Shown here: piece after piece, positions 50,113 through 58,764 of the stretch
Layout of the letters: each line of letters begins with the position of its first letter
How positions within the stretch are numbered: position 1 is the first letter of the stretch
Source: JAXMEB01 sp046348545
Lineage (GTDB): Bacteria > Pseudomonadota > Gammaproteobacteria > Berkiellales > Berkiellaceae
Direction: 5' to 3'
DNA: 64,000 nucleotides
Assembly (NCBI GenBank): GCA_046348545.1
Contig: JAXMEB010000005.1
Span: forward strand, 124,001 to 188,000
The notes under the pieces: model-generated
The model's database searches: none
Told to the model about the DNA's origin: nothing
Seen by the model: the letters and a program-made list of their open reading frames with translations, nothing else
Position numbers and translations under genes: made by a program

Positions 50113-51477
50113 GGTAGTGTAAAGATTTCTGTGTCTGGCGATCTGTATCCCAGCAATCATACTTAAGGTATGGTTAGAGACACAGGAATCATTACAATGC
50201 ATAAAGAACTTAAAGATATTATAGACGAAAAGAAAATAGCTGAGCTTGCAACCAGTAAGGATGCACAGGAAGCATTCTTTGGCAAAAATGGATTAATCAA
50301 AGAGCTTATCAAAAGCACCCTTGAAACTGCCTTAAAAGCTGAAATGGCGCATCATTTAGAGGAAACGGCTGAGAGCTCACCTCAAAATAAGCGCAATGGT
50401 AAATCCAAAAAAACAGTGAAAAGCGGCAGTGGTGAGTTTGAGATAGAAATCCCACGAGACCGGGAAGGTGAATTTGAGCCACAGCTGGTTAAAAAACACC
50501 AACGGCGACTTGCTGGTTTAGATCAGAAGATTTTGTCTCTTTATGCCCGTGGATTATCTACCCGCGATATACAGGCAGAAATCCAAGATATGTATGGTGT
50601 TGAGCTATCGCCCACGCTGATTTCTCAAGTAACGGACAATGTGATGGATGAAGTAAAAGCCTGGCAAAACAGGCCTCTTGACCCGCTGTATCCGATTGTT
50701 TTTCTAGACGCCTTGGTTGTTAAGGTCAAAGAAAACAAGCAAATTATGAATAAAGCTGTATATTTAGCCTTGGGTATTAACCAAGATGGGCTTAAGGAAG
50801 TGCTTGGCATGTGGGTTAGCCCAAATGAGGGCGCAAAATTCTGGTTATCAGTACTCACTGAGCTTCAAAACCGTGGGATGAAAGATGTCTTTATATTCTG
50901 CACAGATGGCCTTACGGGCTTCCCTGAGGCCATTGAGGCTGTTTACCCCAACTCAAAGATTCAGCTTTGTATTGTGCACATGATTCGTAATTCGACGAAA
51001 TTTGTGAACTGGAAAGATCGCAAGCCCTTATGCGCAGACTTAAAGCAAGTTTATCAAGCCTCTACAATAGACCAGGCTGAAACGGCGCTGCTTGAATTTG
51101 GCGAAAAATGGGATAAAAAATACCCAAATATTAGCCAGATGTGGCAGCGGCATTGGGAACATATCACGACGTTTTTCGCATACCCAGAAGATATCCGGCG
51201 AGTTATTTATACGACGAATGCTATCGAGTCCTTGAATATGACTGTGCGTAAGGTCATCAAAAACAAACGCTCATTCCCATCTGACGAAGCCATGTTTAAA
51301 CAAATTTACTTAGCCTTGAACAATATAGGCAAGAAATGGACTATGTCAATTAGACATTGGGGGCAAGCAATGAATCGATTTGCTATTGAATTCGTTGATA
51401 GGCTATAATCCGAAACCTGTGGAAAAACCACAGGTTTTTTAGATTGATCGTTCAGACACAAAATATTTTACATACTC
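50113..51477 (+). mobile_element. IS256-family insertion sequence, copy 2
   Basis: A 1365-bp element, the same length as copy 1 but in opposite orientation, flanked by the 8-bp repeat AAGTCGCG (50105-50112 and 51478-51485). It is nested in the IS701-family transposase. The transposase gene and the 3' hairpin are intact. Confidence 0.93.
50197..51408 (+). CDS. IS256-family (Mutator-type) transposase, copy 2
   Basis: About 403 residues from MHKELKDIIDEKKIAEL, nearly identical to copy 1 with scattered differences (for example KQIMNKAVYLAL against KHIINKAVYLAL, FVDRL against FTHRL at the C-terminus). Same D, D and E regions as copy 1. The divergence shows the two copies did not arise from each other very recently. 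Confidence 0.93.
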   Translation: MHKELKDIIDEKKIAELATSKDAQEAFFGKNGLIKELIKSTLETALKAEMAHHLEETAESSPQNKRNGKSKKTVKSGSGEFEIEIPRDREGEFEPQLVKKHQRRLAGLDQKILSLYARGLSTRDIQAEIQDMYGVELSPTLISQVTDNVMDEVKAWQNRPLDPLYPIVFLDALVVKVKENKQIMNKAVYLALGINQDGLKEVLGMWVSPNEGAKFWLSVLTELQNRGMKDVFIFCTDGLTGFPEAIEAVYPNSKIQLCIVHMIRNSTKFVNWKDRKPLCADLKQVYQASTIDQAETALLEFGEKWDKKYPNISQMWQRHWEHITTFFAYPEDIRRVIYTTNAIESLNMTVRKVIKNKRSFPSDEAMFKQIYLALNNIGKKWTMSIRHWGQAMNRFAIEFVDRL

Positions 51478-51673
51478 AAGTCGCGGTTTGGCCTGATTGA
51501 GTGGTCAGTACAAGAAGCAAGGCGATTTTTTGTCTACTTTTATTCTAACATTCAACATGCAGTTGTAAAATTGCTTGAGTGGTCTGCTTGGCGACGTAAA
51601 CATCAGGCTTTGGCAAAATTTTATCATTATCAAAGGAATGAAATGCAGCTCCCTTAATTTACAACTGTAGTAC

Positions 51674-52059
51674 TAGTCCCAAACCGCATAGCCAGCCAAT
51701 AAAGGTTTGTATGATCCAACTTTCAGTAAGGCCTTATCACCTGTTACAATATATTTACAATGCCCACTTACCGCAGCTGCCAAAAATTTATCATCATCTG
51801 GGTCAGTACATTTAGGAAAATCGACTCCAACTGGATTGACGAAATGAGAATTCACTGCAATCAGATCCAATAATGAATCAATATTATCTACTTTTGTATT
51901 TCTTGCTTAAAATTTCTGCCACTCTTTTGTATTCTGAAAATATTTCCTTAGAAACAACCAACAAGAACAAATTCTCAGCCCAATATTCTAAAATCTCACC
52001 CGTTGGCCTTTCCAAAATATCCCTGACATGAGCACATTTGTATCTATCACTACCCTCAT
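51674..52059 (-). pseudogene. PIN-domain toxin gene with frameshifts
   Basis: The start at 52059 reads MRVVIDTNVLMSGIFWKG, the N-terminal PIN signature with its first acidic residue. A frameshift then leads to PTGEILEYWAENLFLLVVSKEIFSEYKRVAEIL, and another to DSLLDLIAVNSHFVNP...CTDPDDDKFLAAAVSG and YIVTGDKALL, which holds further PIN acidic residues. The last residues differ from the family at the IS701 CTAG target. PIN toxins are Mg-dependent RNases; this one is dead. Confidence 0.8.
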
Positions 52060-52329
52060 TTCTTATCTCTTGCCTTCCTAATTGCATTTTTGACATCGAC
52101 GCTTTTCAAACCTGCTTTTTTGGGGGGGGGTTCTTGCTTCAGAAATAAGCCCCTCAAATTGAGCCATCTTGGGTTCTTCAATAAGCTTAAAATTGACGGT
52201 ATCGCCTCGACCAACCACAACGAACTGCGTTCCTGCTGATAAACCTAAAGCCTCTCTTAATGCTTCAGGAATAACTACCTGTCCCTTTGACAAAATTTTG
52301 GTTGTATAGACTTGTTTTGTATGCATCAT
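52056..52329 (-). pseudogene. AbrB/MazE-type antitoxin gene with a C9 homopolymer frameshift
   Basis: Encodes a SpoVT-AbrB swapped-hairpin domain (YTTKILSKGQVVIPEALREALGLSAGTQFVVVGRGD). After LISEAR the coding strand has nine C (52122-52130 on the plus strand as G9), which sends it into a short wrong frame ending at 52078. With eight C the frame continues KKAGLKSVDVKNAIRKARDKK and stops by ATGA overlap with the PIN gene. This may be decay, slippage or a sequencing error. Confidence 0.75.
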
Positions 52330-52397
52330 ATTGACTCTTTTTTTTAATCTTACCAGTAGGATTAACGCATCTCCTTTACAACCTCAAGGTAGTCACA

Positions 52398-52436
52398 TTA
52401 ATACCCCCACACCGCTGGCCTGGGAAAACCTATAAT
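52398..52436 (-). pseudogene. M15 endolysin 3' remnant
   Basis: Reads IGFPRPAVWGY and a stop, the C-terminus of the prophage M15 endolysin (GFPRPGVWGY at 31992). It is cut immediately by the left end of an IS3-family stub at 52437. It shows that a third lambdoid endolysin once lay here. Confidence 0.75.
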
Positions 52437-52733
52437 GACCCCCGCAATTTAGACCAGACGAATTAAAAAATTTGAGACATAATGCCCCTCAGAGCGGAGT
52501 CAAAAATGGCTCAAAGAAAGAAGTGGTCACCATCAGAGAAGTTTAAAATCGCATTGCTAGCGATAAAAGGTGAATCTAGATTAAATGATATTTGCAAACA
52601 ATACCAAGTGGCACCAAGCCAGATATCAGCCTGGAAGAAGCAATTGCTTGAACAAGGCCGGGGTTTGTTTAGCAAAAGTGATAAAGGCGCTGCTGCCATT
52701 GAGGCTGAACTTGAGCGTAAACAGAGCCAGCTT
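52437..52733 (+). mobile_element. IS3-family element stub with truncated OrfA
   Basis: The left end begins TGACCCCCGCAATTTAGACC. A truncated OrfA starts at 52506 (MAQRKKWSPSEKFKIALLAIKGESRLNDICKQYQVAPSQISAWKKQLLEQG) and keeps its HTH, then loses homology after ELERKQSQLY, where DNA like the NadS/RelE junction begins. It is a different IS3 subtype from the complete element at 23512. Confidence 0.85.
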
Positions 52734-52830
52734 TATTCAGGCCTTTTACTGATTTATGCACTATATTCAATATAGATCTAAATTTTTTTCATTTCTAACC
52801 TCGATCAGCTCGCCAACTTTAACAGGATGG
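52734..52830 (-). pseudogene. Remnant of a RelE/NadS toxin-antitoxin junction
   Basis: About 97 bp matches 40500-40600, the start of the NadS-like gene and the end of the RelE-like toxin gene, with several substitutions. The similarity includes CAGGCCTTTTACTGATTTATG and the ACCTCGATCAGCTCGCCAAC stretch. So a second copy of the toxin-antitoxin triad once existed. Confidence 0.75.
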
Positions 52831-52860
52831 AATGTGCACAGCCAAAATTTACTGGTCGAT

Positions 52861-52919
52861 TTATACGTTGAAAGCGCTTCTGCGGTCCGAAGTAATTAAA
52901 GCTGGGAGGGACCCTTGAC
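52861..52919. other. Diverged copy of the prophage cos-like block
   Basis: GCGCTTCTGCGG, then a diverged middle, then GGGACCC match the block at 3364-3404 that carries the GC-rich hairpin upstream of Nu1. The hairpin pairing is lost here. Prophage debris. Confidence 0.5.
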
Positions 52920-53025
52920 ATACATACGCAATCATTTGTCCGCTAAATTATACCGTATATCTTAAAAACATGATTTATCTATCAAATTAAAGTAGAGTCA
53001 AATCTTTTGGTATTAGAGGAAACCT

Positions 53026-53721
53026 ATGCCATCAGCTGCAACAATAAATGTTTTACGCAAGCTTGAGCATGCAAGAAGAGGGGTGTCAAGATTTTTCTAC
53101 CCGTTTCCAACTTTTTTACTTGCCTTCAGTCCAGCAATACTTTCAGCTTCTGCGGTTTATATGGCATTCCCAGGCTACCCAGGCCAAGACATACTTGCCG
53201 TTAGCGCCTTTCTTGGGCAACTGATAGGACTTCGTACAATAAAGGCTCTTAATCTGTTTGGTTCAACTCGCAAGGGGATACAATCAATTGCAAATTTGAA
53301 TACATATATATGGCATGCAGACCCTACATTCAAATCAACTTGTTCTTTTTCAAAATTTAATCGCTTAATGCTCGCTTTAGATCCTTATCCCTTTTTATTT
53401 GGAGTGGAAGGACGATTAGAAGCATTTTTAGAATCTCTAGATACTCAACATCAGTCTATCCTTGTAAAACTTGGAGCAGATATTAGAGATTTCCCATCAA
53501 TTAACGAAAGCCTAGTAACTGCTAAACTTGGTTTGGATAACCTTTCTTTACAGTGGTTATCAGCAAAAGCTGCAGTTAAGTCTGAGCTTACCCTTAATGA
53601 AGATAATTCAAATATCTATACTCGCACAATAGTTCATGCAGCTGATGTATTTTACAAAAGAAATCCGCACCTGCTAGAACGAAATGAAGCCACAAAATTT
53701 AAAAAATGCGTAATTTCATAG
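53026..53721 (+). CDS. Two-TM protein of unknown family, copy 1
   Basis: A 231-residue protein. Hydrophobic segments YPFPTFLLAFSPAILSASAVYMAF and DILAVSAFLGQLIGL are followed by a soluble domain (NLNTYIWHADPTFKSTCSFSKFNRLMLALDPYPFLFGVEGRLEAFLESL...). It is clearly paralogous to 54557-55273 along its length, most strongly in LSLQWLSAKAAVKSELTLNEDNSNIYTRTIVHAAD. No known domain; effector or envelope roles are both possible. About 190 bp of leader contains prophage debris. Confidence 0.65.
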   Translation: MPSAATINVLRKLEHARRGVSRFFYPFPTFLLAFSPAILSASAVYMAFPGYPGQDILAVSAFLGQLIGLRTIKALNLFGSTRKGIQSIANLNTYIWHADPTFKSTCSFSKFNRLMLALDPYPFLFGVEGRLEAFLESLDTQHQSILVKLGADIRDFPSINESLVTAKLGLDNLSLQWLSAKAAVKSELTLNEDNSNIYTRTIVHAADVFYKRNPHLLERNEATKFKKCVIS

Positions 53722-53816
53722 GAATAATCTAAACTGATTTCTATTCGACTGATCAAACGGGACGTTCCGAATCAAGATTGAAAATTAGTCATAAGGTAAA
53801 GTTTCTCTGTCACGCA

Positions 53817-53935
53817 CAGCATTAGTCATCTGAGATTGATTGCGCCACAACGTACGATCCAATGCTTTCTGGACTTTCTTAGCAACATGATCATTCAATC
53901 CTCATAATGACTGATGCCAACTTTTATAATCAAAT
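53817..53935 (-). pseudogene. Z-like tail gene remnant
   Basis: This stretch resembles 30880-31000, encoding the N-terminal part of the Z-like protein (coding ALDRTLWRNQSQMTNAV on the minus strand), with stops and substitutions. It is a third copy of the gene, decayed. Confidence 0.65.
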
Positions 53936-53981
53936 CATCAAAGTATATTGTGAGGAGCTGAATGTTTTAAATTCAACCTCA

Positions 53982-54032
53982 ACGCATGATTAGCGACTTG
54001 ACGTCACACACAGTACAAAACTCATCTTTGAA
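53982..54032 (+). pseudogene. APH-family gene remnant
   Basis: About 50 bp matches 39311-39360 of the split APH gene (around HDWRLDVTHRTQRV), including GCGACTTGACGTCAC. The similarity ends on both sides. A short fossil of a second copy. Confidence 0.55.
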
Positions 54033-54317
54033 AAGATCAGCTGGAACTGATACTGAAAATTATTTCGCTTAATCAGTTATGTTTCATGTTGTAAACCTTT
54101 AATGCATTACAAGTATGATGCCTAAATCACATACTGAACAGCTAAACAATTAAGACTCAAATCTTATCAATCGGCTGTTGCAAAGACCGCTTATATTCTT
54201 GTGAGGCATAGATTGGTGGGTATGCCTATGTAAAAGGAGATTCATTTCACCCTTCTTTCGTGCTTACTGCTCAACTTTCTCGCTTCCAGGGCCAGCAAAC
54301 ATAAACGTGAGAGGAAC

Positions 54318-54445
54318 TATACCCTTCACAGCTGAATTTTCGGGGTTGTTGCCTTCGCGATTCTCATCGCAGTCATGTACTTTATGTACACTCCTGCGTC
54401 TCGAACGCTCGGCGCCTACCCGAAAAATCATCTGTTGTGGGTATA
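54318..54445. repeat. MITE-like repeat, copy A (128 bp)
   Basis: Begins TATACCCTTCACAGCTGA and ends ATCTGTTGTGGGTATA, so the ends form imperfect terminal inverted repeats (TATACCC, then CAG-TGA and TTTTCGGG shared). The interior has CGCGATTCTCATCGCAG and CATGTACTTTATGTACA palindromes. Copies C and E are almost the same. It encodes no transposase; ORF-like reading through it is incidental. Confidence 0.85.
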
Positions 54446-54556
54446 TTAAGATACAATTTGAACCATTTGTTGCATAATATTGTTCCATATATCTTAAATA
54501 CATGATATATCTTTCAAATTAAATTAGGATCCCAGTTTTCGAGATTTAACGGTTCT

Positions 54557-55273
54557 ATGTTGTCGATTGCAACCATTAATGTTCTGCGCAAGCTTGAGCG
54601 TGAAAGAAGAAGGGTCTCGCGGATTTTCTACCCATTTCCAGCTTTCTTACTTCCCTTAAGCCCAGCAATACTCACATTTTTAGCTATTTACATCGTATTC
54701 TCAAGCTACATGACCCAAATCTCACTTTCTTTTGCTGTCATTGTGCAATGGATAGTATTTCGTACAATAGAGGCTCTCAATCTGTTTGCTTTGCCTCGCA
54801 AGGCCATAAAAGCGATAGTAAATTTCAATGCTTATATATGGCATGCAGATCCTACATTCAAATTGAATTGTTCTTTTTCAGAATTTAATCGTTTAATGAT
54901 AGCTTTAAATCCTTATCCAAATTTATTTCGAGTGGACGGACGAATAGAAGAATTTTTAAAGTCTCTAGATACTCAAGATCAGTGTATCCTTGTAAATCTT
55001 GGAGCAGATATTAACGATTTCCCTTCAATTAACGAAAACCTAATGACTGCCAAACTTGGTTTCGATAGTCTCTCTTTACAGTGGTTATCAGCTAAAGCTG
55101 CAGTTAAGTCTGAGCTTACCCTAAATGAAGATAATTCAAATATCTATACTCGCACAATAGTTCATGCAGCTGATATGTTTTACCAGAAAACCTCGCAGCT
55201 CAAACAAAACGACAGACAAGCAACCCTCAAAAACTCAGCTGTGAAGAGTATACGTAGGAATACTCTAAACTGA
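54557..55273 (+). CDS. Two-TM protein of unknown family, copy 2
   Basis: A 238-residue paralogue of 53026-53721, with TM segments FPAFLLPLSPAILTFLAIYIVF and ISLSFAVIVQWIVF. The soluble part is conserved (WHADPTFKLNCSFSEFNRLMIALNPYPNLF). The last ~25 residues (NDRQATLKNSAVKSIRRNTLN) are encoded by a partial MITE copy, which has replaced the original C-terminus. The two copies flank MITE copy A. Confidence 0.65.
   Translation: MLSIATINVLRKLERERRRVSRIFYPFPAFLLPLSPAILTFLAIYIVFSSYMTQISLSFAVIVQWIVFRTIEALNLFALPRKAIKAIVNFNAYIWHADPTFKLNCSFSEFNRLMIALNPYPNLFRVDGRIEEFLKSLDTQDQCILVNLGADINDFPSINENLMTAKLGFDSLSLQWLSAKAAVKSELTLNEDNSNIYTRTIVHAADMFYQKTSQLKQNDRQATLKNSAVKSIRRNTLN
55211..55252. repeat. MITE-like repeat, partial copy G
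   Basis: GACAGACAAGCAACCCTCAA then AAACTCAGCTGTGAAGAGTATA matches one end of the MITE family (compare 56561-56594 and the copy-A start reversed). It lies within the 3' end of the two-TM gene and supplies its last codons. Confidence 0.65.
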
Positions 55274-55433
55274 TTTATATTCGACTAATCAAGCAGGACG
55301 CACCTAATCAAGATCAAAGACTAGTCGAATTGAGTTTTGAGTTTATGAAATCATTACGTAAAAACTAGATCTAAATTAAGCAGCCTCGCGATAAAAGGTC
55401 TATTTTTACATTCGTGCCATTACAATGTGCTAA

Positions 55434-55461
55434 TTGTTTTAATATTTTCAAATGGTATCAT
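55434..55461 (+). promoter_or_regulatory. Conserved sigma70-like promoter upstream of regulator copy 2
   Basis: TTGTTT, a 16-bp spacer and TATCAT, identical hexamers and spacing to 43263-43290 upstream of the first regulator copy. Confidence 0.55.
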
Positions 55462-55520
55462 GATGAGGCAATCAAAAAACGATATGTATTACGCCTTACT
55501 TAATTCATGGAGGACTACGC

Positions 55521-56234
55521 GTGATAGCAGATGCGAAAGCAAAAATTCTAATTCTAGATGATGATCCGGCGTTTCTAAATGTCCTCGAGCGGTATATGGA
55601 TCAACGTTTTAAAAATTCGGTCATTATTTCAGGATTCTCAAACTCAAGTAGTTTGTTTGAATACATTCAAAAACAGTGTTATCTCCCTGAGTCTCCTCAA
55701 AACCTCATTCGTTCTTTTTATGGTAATGAGATTACATCCAATCGAGCAGTCGAGACACTTCAGGAATTATCTAAGCTTCCAGCTATATTGATCATCGACT
55801 ACACACTGACAAATGAAAAATTGAGCGGCATTGATGTGGTAACAAAAATCCGTGAGTATTATCCCTGCTTATTTGTCGTTCTACTCACTGCCCATGTTGA
55901 TATGCATGATGCTCTTTCGTTACACAACAATGAGGTCATCGATCTCTTCATTACAAAAGAAAATGTCAACGCTCTCGATGATTTATGCGATTATCTGCAT
56001 AAGAAGCTAAGCAACCTCAAAAAAGAATCTTATTTTGAAACCGATCAAGCTTTTGAGTCTCTAGAAGTCCTTGACAGCAAACACTATATTCAAAGCAAAG
56101 CGTCATTGCTTAACAAAATTCCCTATAAAGCTTACCTAACCCTCTGTAGTAGTGGTAAAATCGCTGTTTTAAAAGAAGCTAATCAAGTTAATATTTATCA
56201 ATATCAGAATGGAGCTTTTCAACTCAATGAATGA
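55521..56234 (+). CDS. Response regulator with extended REC domain, copy 2
   Basis: A 237-residue protein starting at GTG 55521 after GGAGG. About 85-90% identical by eye to 43350-44063, keeping the acidic triad, D93 (LIIDYTLTNEKLSG), T123 (LLTAH) and K146. Differences cluster in residues 17-80. The overlapping partner gene is reduced to nine codons (56227-56256) before a stop. So this regulator has lost its partner or never had it. Confidence 0.75.
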   Translation: MIADAKAKILILDDDPAFLNVLERYMDQRFKNSVIISGFSNSSSLFEYIQKQCYLPESPQNLIRSFYGNEITSNRAVETLQELSKLPAILIIDYTLTNEKLSGIDVVTKIREYYPCLFVVLLTAHVDMHDALSLHNNEVIDLFITKENVNALDDLCDYLHKKLSNLKKESYFETDQAFESLEVLDSKHYIQSKASLLNKIPYKAYLTLCSSGKIAVLKEANQVNIYQYQNGAFQLNE

Positions 56235-56431
56235 TCTAGAAGCGCACACGCAGTGACAATCTATCAACTTAGCGTATAGATTTCTTAAAATCTACAGTCG
56301 AATGGCGAAGAACTAAGAAAAGAAGGAAATTATTTCCTTCATAAAAGCATACAAAAAGCAAGCAATAATTCAGATTTCAAAGTTGAGGTTATGCTTTTTA
56401 CAATCGCTAACGCAAATCATGATAGAGCTAA

Positions 56432-56594
56432 TATACCCACAACAGATGATTTTTCGGGTAGGCGCCAAGCCCCTGAGCAACCGGAGTGTACACAAAGTAC
56501 ATGAGGATTGCGAAGTGGGTGCAGGCAATCCGCCTACGCTCTTACGAGCTACGGACCGACAAGCAACCCCGAAAATTCATCTGTTGTGGGTATA
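56432..56594. repeat. MITE-like repeat, copy B (163 bp)
   Basis: Both ends have the ACAACAGATGA-type sequence (TATACCCACAACAGATGA... and ...TCATCTGTTGTGGGTATA), a near-perfect terminal inverted repeat. The interior is longer and different from copies A, C and E but keeps a GTACACAAAGTACATGA palindrome. It lies 40 bp before the MFS gene. Confidence 0.8.
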
Positions 56595-56633
56595 TTTAAG
56601 TTTACAAGCTCCCCTTAGTGAGAGAACCTTAAA

Positions 56634-57860
56634 ATGAGTCATTATTTTCAAAGCCGAAAGGATGAAGTCTTCTTTATTGCAATCACGTTACTCGGTTTTA
56701 TTGCGTTTTATGTTGAAACAGATATCTATACTCCAAGTTTTCCTGAAATGATGATTTATTTCAACACGACAGAAGAATCGATTCAGAAAATCTTGAGCAT
56801 GAATTTTTTAGGGCTCTGTCTTGCCAGCTTATTCTTTGGGCCTGCATCCGATGCATATGGCCGCAAGCCTATTTTATGTATAGGCCTATTTATTTTTATG
56901 ATAGGCAGCATTGGCTGTGCAATGACTGATTCTTTGGAGTGGATGATAGCATTGCGATTTGTCCAAGGAATAGGCTGTGGCGCTATTGTCAGTGCAGGAC
57001 TTGCGACTTTTTTTGATGTGTTTCCTCCTGAGAAATCTGCGCGACTTGTCTCGATACTCAATGGCACAGTGGGCGGGCTCATGGCATTGGCGCCCATTAT
57101 TGGTAATTGGATTACGATACATCAAGGCTGGCGAACCAATTTTTACCTGATTGCTTTCCTTGCAATACTTGTTTTTACAAGTAATCTGGTATTTATCAAA
57201 GAAACATTACCGATTCTAAAACGCGCCCCCTTTAATGTACATAACGTTATTAAAAATTATACTTCTTTGCTTACTAATGCTTATTTTATGGGATACACCA
57301 TGATATGGTGTTTAATATTTAGCATGGTCATTTTATATATTGCCAATCTTTCTTTGATTTTTGTCGATCATCTTTTCGTTTCACAGAAAATATTCGGTTA
57401 CTATCAATTTGTGATCATGGGCGCATTTTTTGTTGGAAGTATGACATGTGCATATTTCATCAAAAAACTTGGCATGCCTGCGACGAAATATATAGGGAGT
57501 GTATTGTGCATAGTTGGTATTCTTGCGCTAGGACTTTTTTCCTATTTTGAACAAACGCCAATTCGATTAATCAGCGCCATGGGGCTTGTCAGCCTAGGGT
57601 GTGGACTCGCGCTCACTTTGTTTTTTGCAGATTCGATGATAACAGTTTCAGAACATTTAAAAGGCTCAGCGATGGCATTCACGCAATTTATGAGATTATC
57701 AATATCCTCAGGGCTCATCTGGCTTTCTGGTCAAGCATTTGATGGCACGGCAAAACCCATCGCATGGATAGGAATTTTATCTTTGGGATTTTGTATGATA
57801 ATTTATTTTCAGCTTCAACGTAGTAGAATGTTGGTAGTTGATGTTTATAACCAAAAATAG
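56634..57860 (+). CDS. MFS drug/metabolite exporter, Bcr/CflA-like
   Basis: A 408-residue protein with 12 hydrophobic segments. Motif A is FGPASDAYGRKPILCIGL; motif B-like is LRFVQGIGCGA; motif C-like is LNGTVGGLMALAPIIGNWI. These fit DHA1 family exporters such as Bcr/CflA, proton-driven antiporters of the inner membrane. Substrate unknown. MITE copies B and C flank the gene closely on both sides (copy C begins 6 bp past the stop). Confidence 0.88.
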   Translation: MSHYFQSRKDEVFFIAITLLGFIAFYVETDIYTPSFPEMMIYFNTTEESIQKILSMNFLGLCLASLFFGPASDAYGRKPILCIGLFIFMIGSIGCAMTDSLEWMIALRFVQGIGCGAIVSAGLATFFDVFPPEKSARLVSILNGTVGGLMALAPIIGNWITIHQGWRTNFYLIAFLAILVFTSNLVFIKETLPILKRAPFNVHNVIKNYTSLLTNAYFMGYTMIWCLIFSMVILYIANLSLIFVDHLFVSQKIFGYYQFVIMGAFFVGSMTCAYFIKKLGMPATKYIGSVLCIVGILALGLFSYFEQTPIRLISAMGLVSLGCGLALTLFFADSMITVSEHLKGSAMAFTQFMRLSISSGLIWLSGQAFDGTAKPIAWIGILSLGFCMIIYFQLQRSRMLVVDVYNQK

Positions 57861-57866
57861 CGGTGG

Positions 57867-57994
57867 TATACCCTTCACAGCTGAATTTTCGGGGTTGTTG
57901 CCTTCGCGATTCTCATCACAGTCATGTACTTTGTGTACACTCCTGCGTCTCGAACGCTCGGCGCCTACCCGAAAAATCAACTGTTGTGGGTATA
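57867..57994. repeat. MITE-like repeat, copy C (128 bp)
   Basis: Nearly identical to copy A over its length, from TATACCCTTCACAGCTGA to CTGTTGTGGGTATA. It lies between the MFS gene stop and the convergent tag gene and could act as a bidirectional terminator through its palindromes. Confidence 0.85.
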
Positions 57995-58025
57995 TAAACC
58001 CGCTCCGTCTTAATTGCGCGAGACA

Positions 58026-58592
58026 TCAGAACAAGTAACAATCAACACTATGATCATTAACGATGCCCACTGCTTGCATAAAGGCATAAATGATCGTAGG
58101 CCCTACAAATTTAAATCCTCTCTTTTTTAAGTCTTTCGAGATCGCTTTGCTCAATCCGGTCTCACATGGATAATCTGCGAGTGATTTAAATTTATTTTTA
58201 ATTGGCTTATTATTCACAAAGCTCCATATATACTTGTTAAATGAGCCAAATTCATTTTGAACTCCAATAAACGCTTTAGCATTCTGAATGGCAGATGCGA
58301 TTTTTAATTTATTACGAATGATGTTGGGATTGCTAATTAATTTCTGTTGTTTGGCTAAGGAAAATCCTGCGACTTTTTCTGGCTCAAAGTTTTCAAAAGC
58401 TTCTCGGTAATGCTCTCTCTTCTTTAAAACAGTCTCCCAGCTTAATCCAGCCTGAGCCCCTTCTAGCACCAGCATTTCAAATAGCTTATTATCATCATGC
58501 ACAGGTCTCCCCCATTCTTGATCATGGTAATCAACGTATAATTGATTTTCGACTTTTAACCAAGGGCATCGTGCTTTTTTATCGTACGACAT
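58026..58592 (-). CDS. tag: DNA-3-methyladenine glycosylase I
   Basis: The start at 58592 (MSYDKKARCPWLKVENQLYVDYHDQEWG) has GAGG 4 nt upstream; an in-frame start at 58631 would add 13 residues coded by MITE copy D. Tag motifs: RCPWL zinc-binding Cys, YHDQEWGRPVHDD, LVLEGAQAGLSWETVLKKRE and the C-terminal FVGPTIIYAFMQAVGIVNDHSVDC. Removes 3-methyladenine in base excision repair. Full length (about 188 aa). Confidence 0.93.
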   Translation of the reverse strand: MSYDKKARCPWLKVENQLYVDYHDQEWGRPVHDDNKLFEMLVLEGAQAGLSWETVLKKREHYREAFENFEPEKVAGFSLAKQQKLISNPNIIRNKLKIASAIQNAKAFIGVQNEFGSFNKYIWSFVNNKPIKNKFKSLADYPCETGLSKAISKDLKKRGFKFVGPTIIYAFMQAVGIVNDHSVDCYLF

Positions 58593-58619
58593 AGAGCCTC
58601 TGTTTCTAAATCCGCAACG

Positions 58620-58748
58620 TATATTCTTCACAGCTGAATTTTCGGAGTTGCTTGTCCGTCCGACGCGTCCGCTCGAAGTTCAAAGAGCCTAGACGGAAGC
58701 TCGTAAGAGGATAGGCAGGCACCTGAAAAATCAGCTGTTGTGAATATA
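58620..58748. repeat. MITE-like repeat, copy D (129 bp)
   Basis: Begins TATATTCTTCACAGCTGA and ends CAGCTGTTGTGAATATA, so its ends are shifted relative to other copies (TATATTC for TATACCC) but still inverted repeats of each other. Compensating changes at the two ends suggest the ends must pair. It lies upstream of tag. Confidence 0.8.
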
Positions 58749-58764
58749 ATCGTAACTTCTTATC

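Larger units (their letters stand above)
48909..51657 (+). pseudogene. IS701-family transposase split by IS256 copy 2
   Basis: The 5' part (48909-50112) encodes the DDE core: SVLSIDETGFLKKGDKS, KPSWVVGDEVYGCYALRAFL and SRWTIEECFEMAKGEVGLDEYEVRSW. The 3' part after the IS256 copy encodes SRFGLIEWSVQEARRFF then HAVVKLLEWSAWRRKHQALAKFYHYQRN, ending TAA at 51657. The two parts join only in the -1 frame relative to the 5' ORF. An A-AAA-AAG heptamer in correct phase near 50080 would supply that shift, or an indel in the A-rich run would explain it. Confidence 0.85.
48852..51672 (+). mobile_element. IS701-family insertion sequence interrupted by IS256 copy 2
   Basis: Terminal inverted repeats TACTACAGTTGTAAAT (48852-48867) and its complement (51657-51672) are perfect over 16 bp. 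The flanks carry the 4-bp duplication CTAG (48848-48851 and 51673-51676), as reported for IS701. Without the nested 1365-bp IS256 copy and its 8-bp repeat the element would be about 1.45 kb. Confidence 0.92.

Noticed and set aside
57777..57980. ORF of 67 residues beginning MIFRVGAERSRRRSVHKVHD, with similar ORFs near 54264-54503 and 58606-58878
   Set aside because: These frames run through MITE copies A, C and E; they recur because the repeat recurs and lack ribosome sites.
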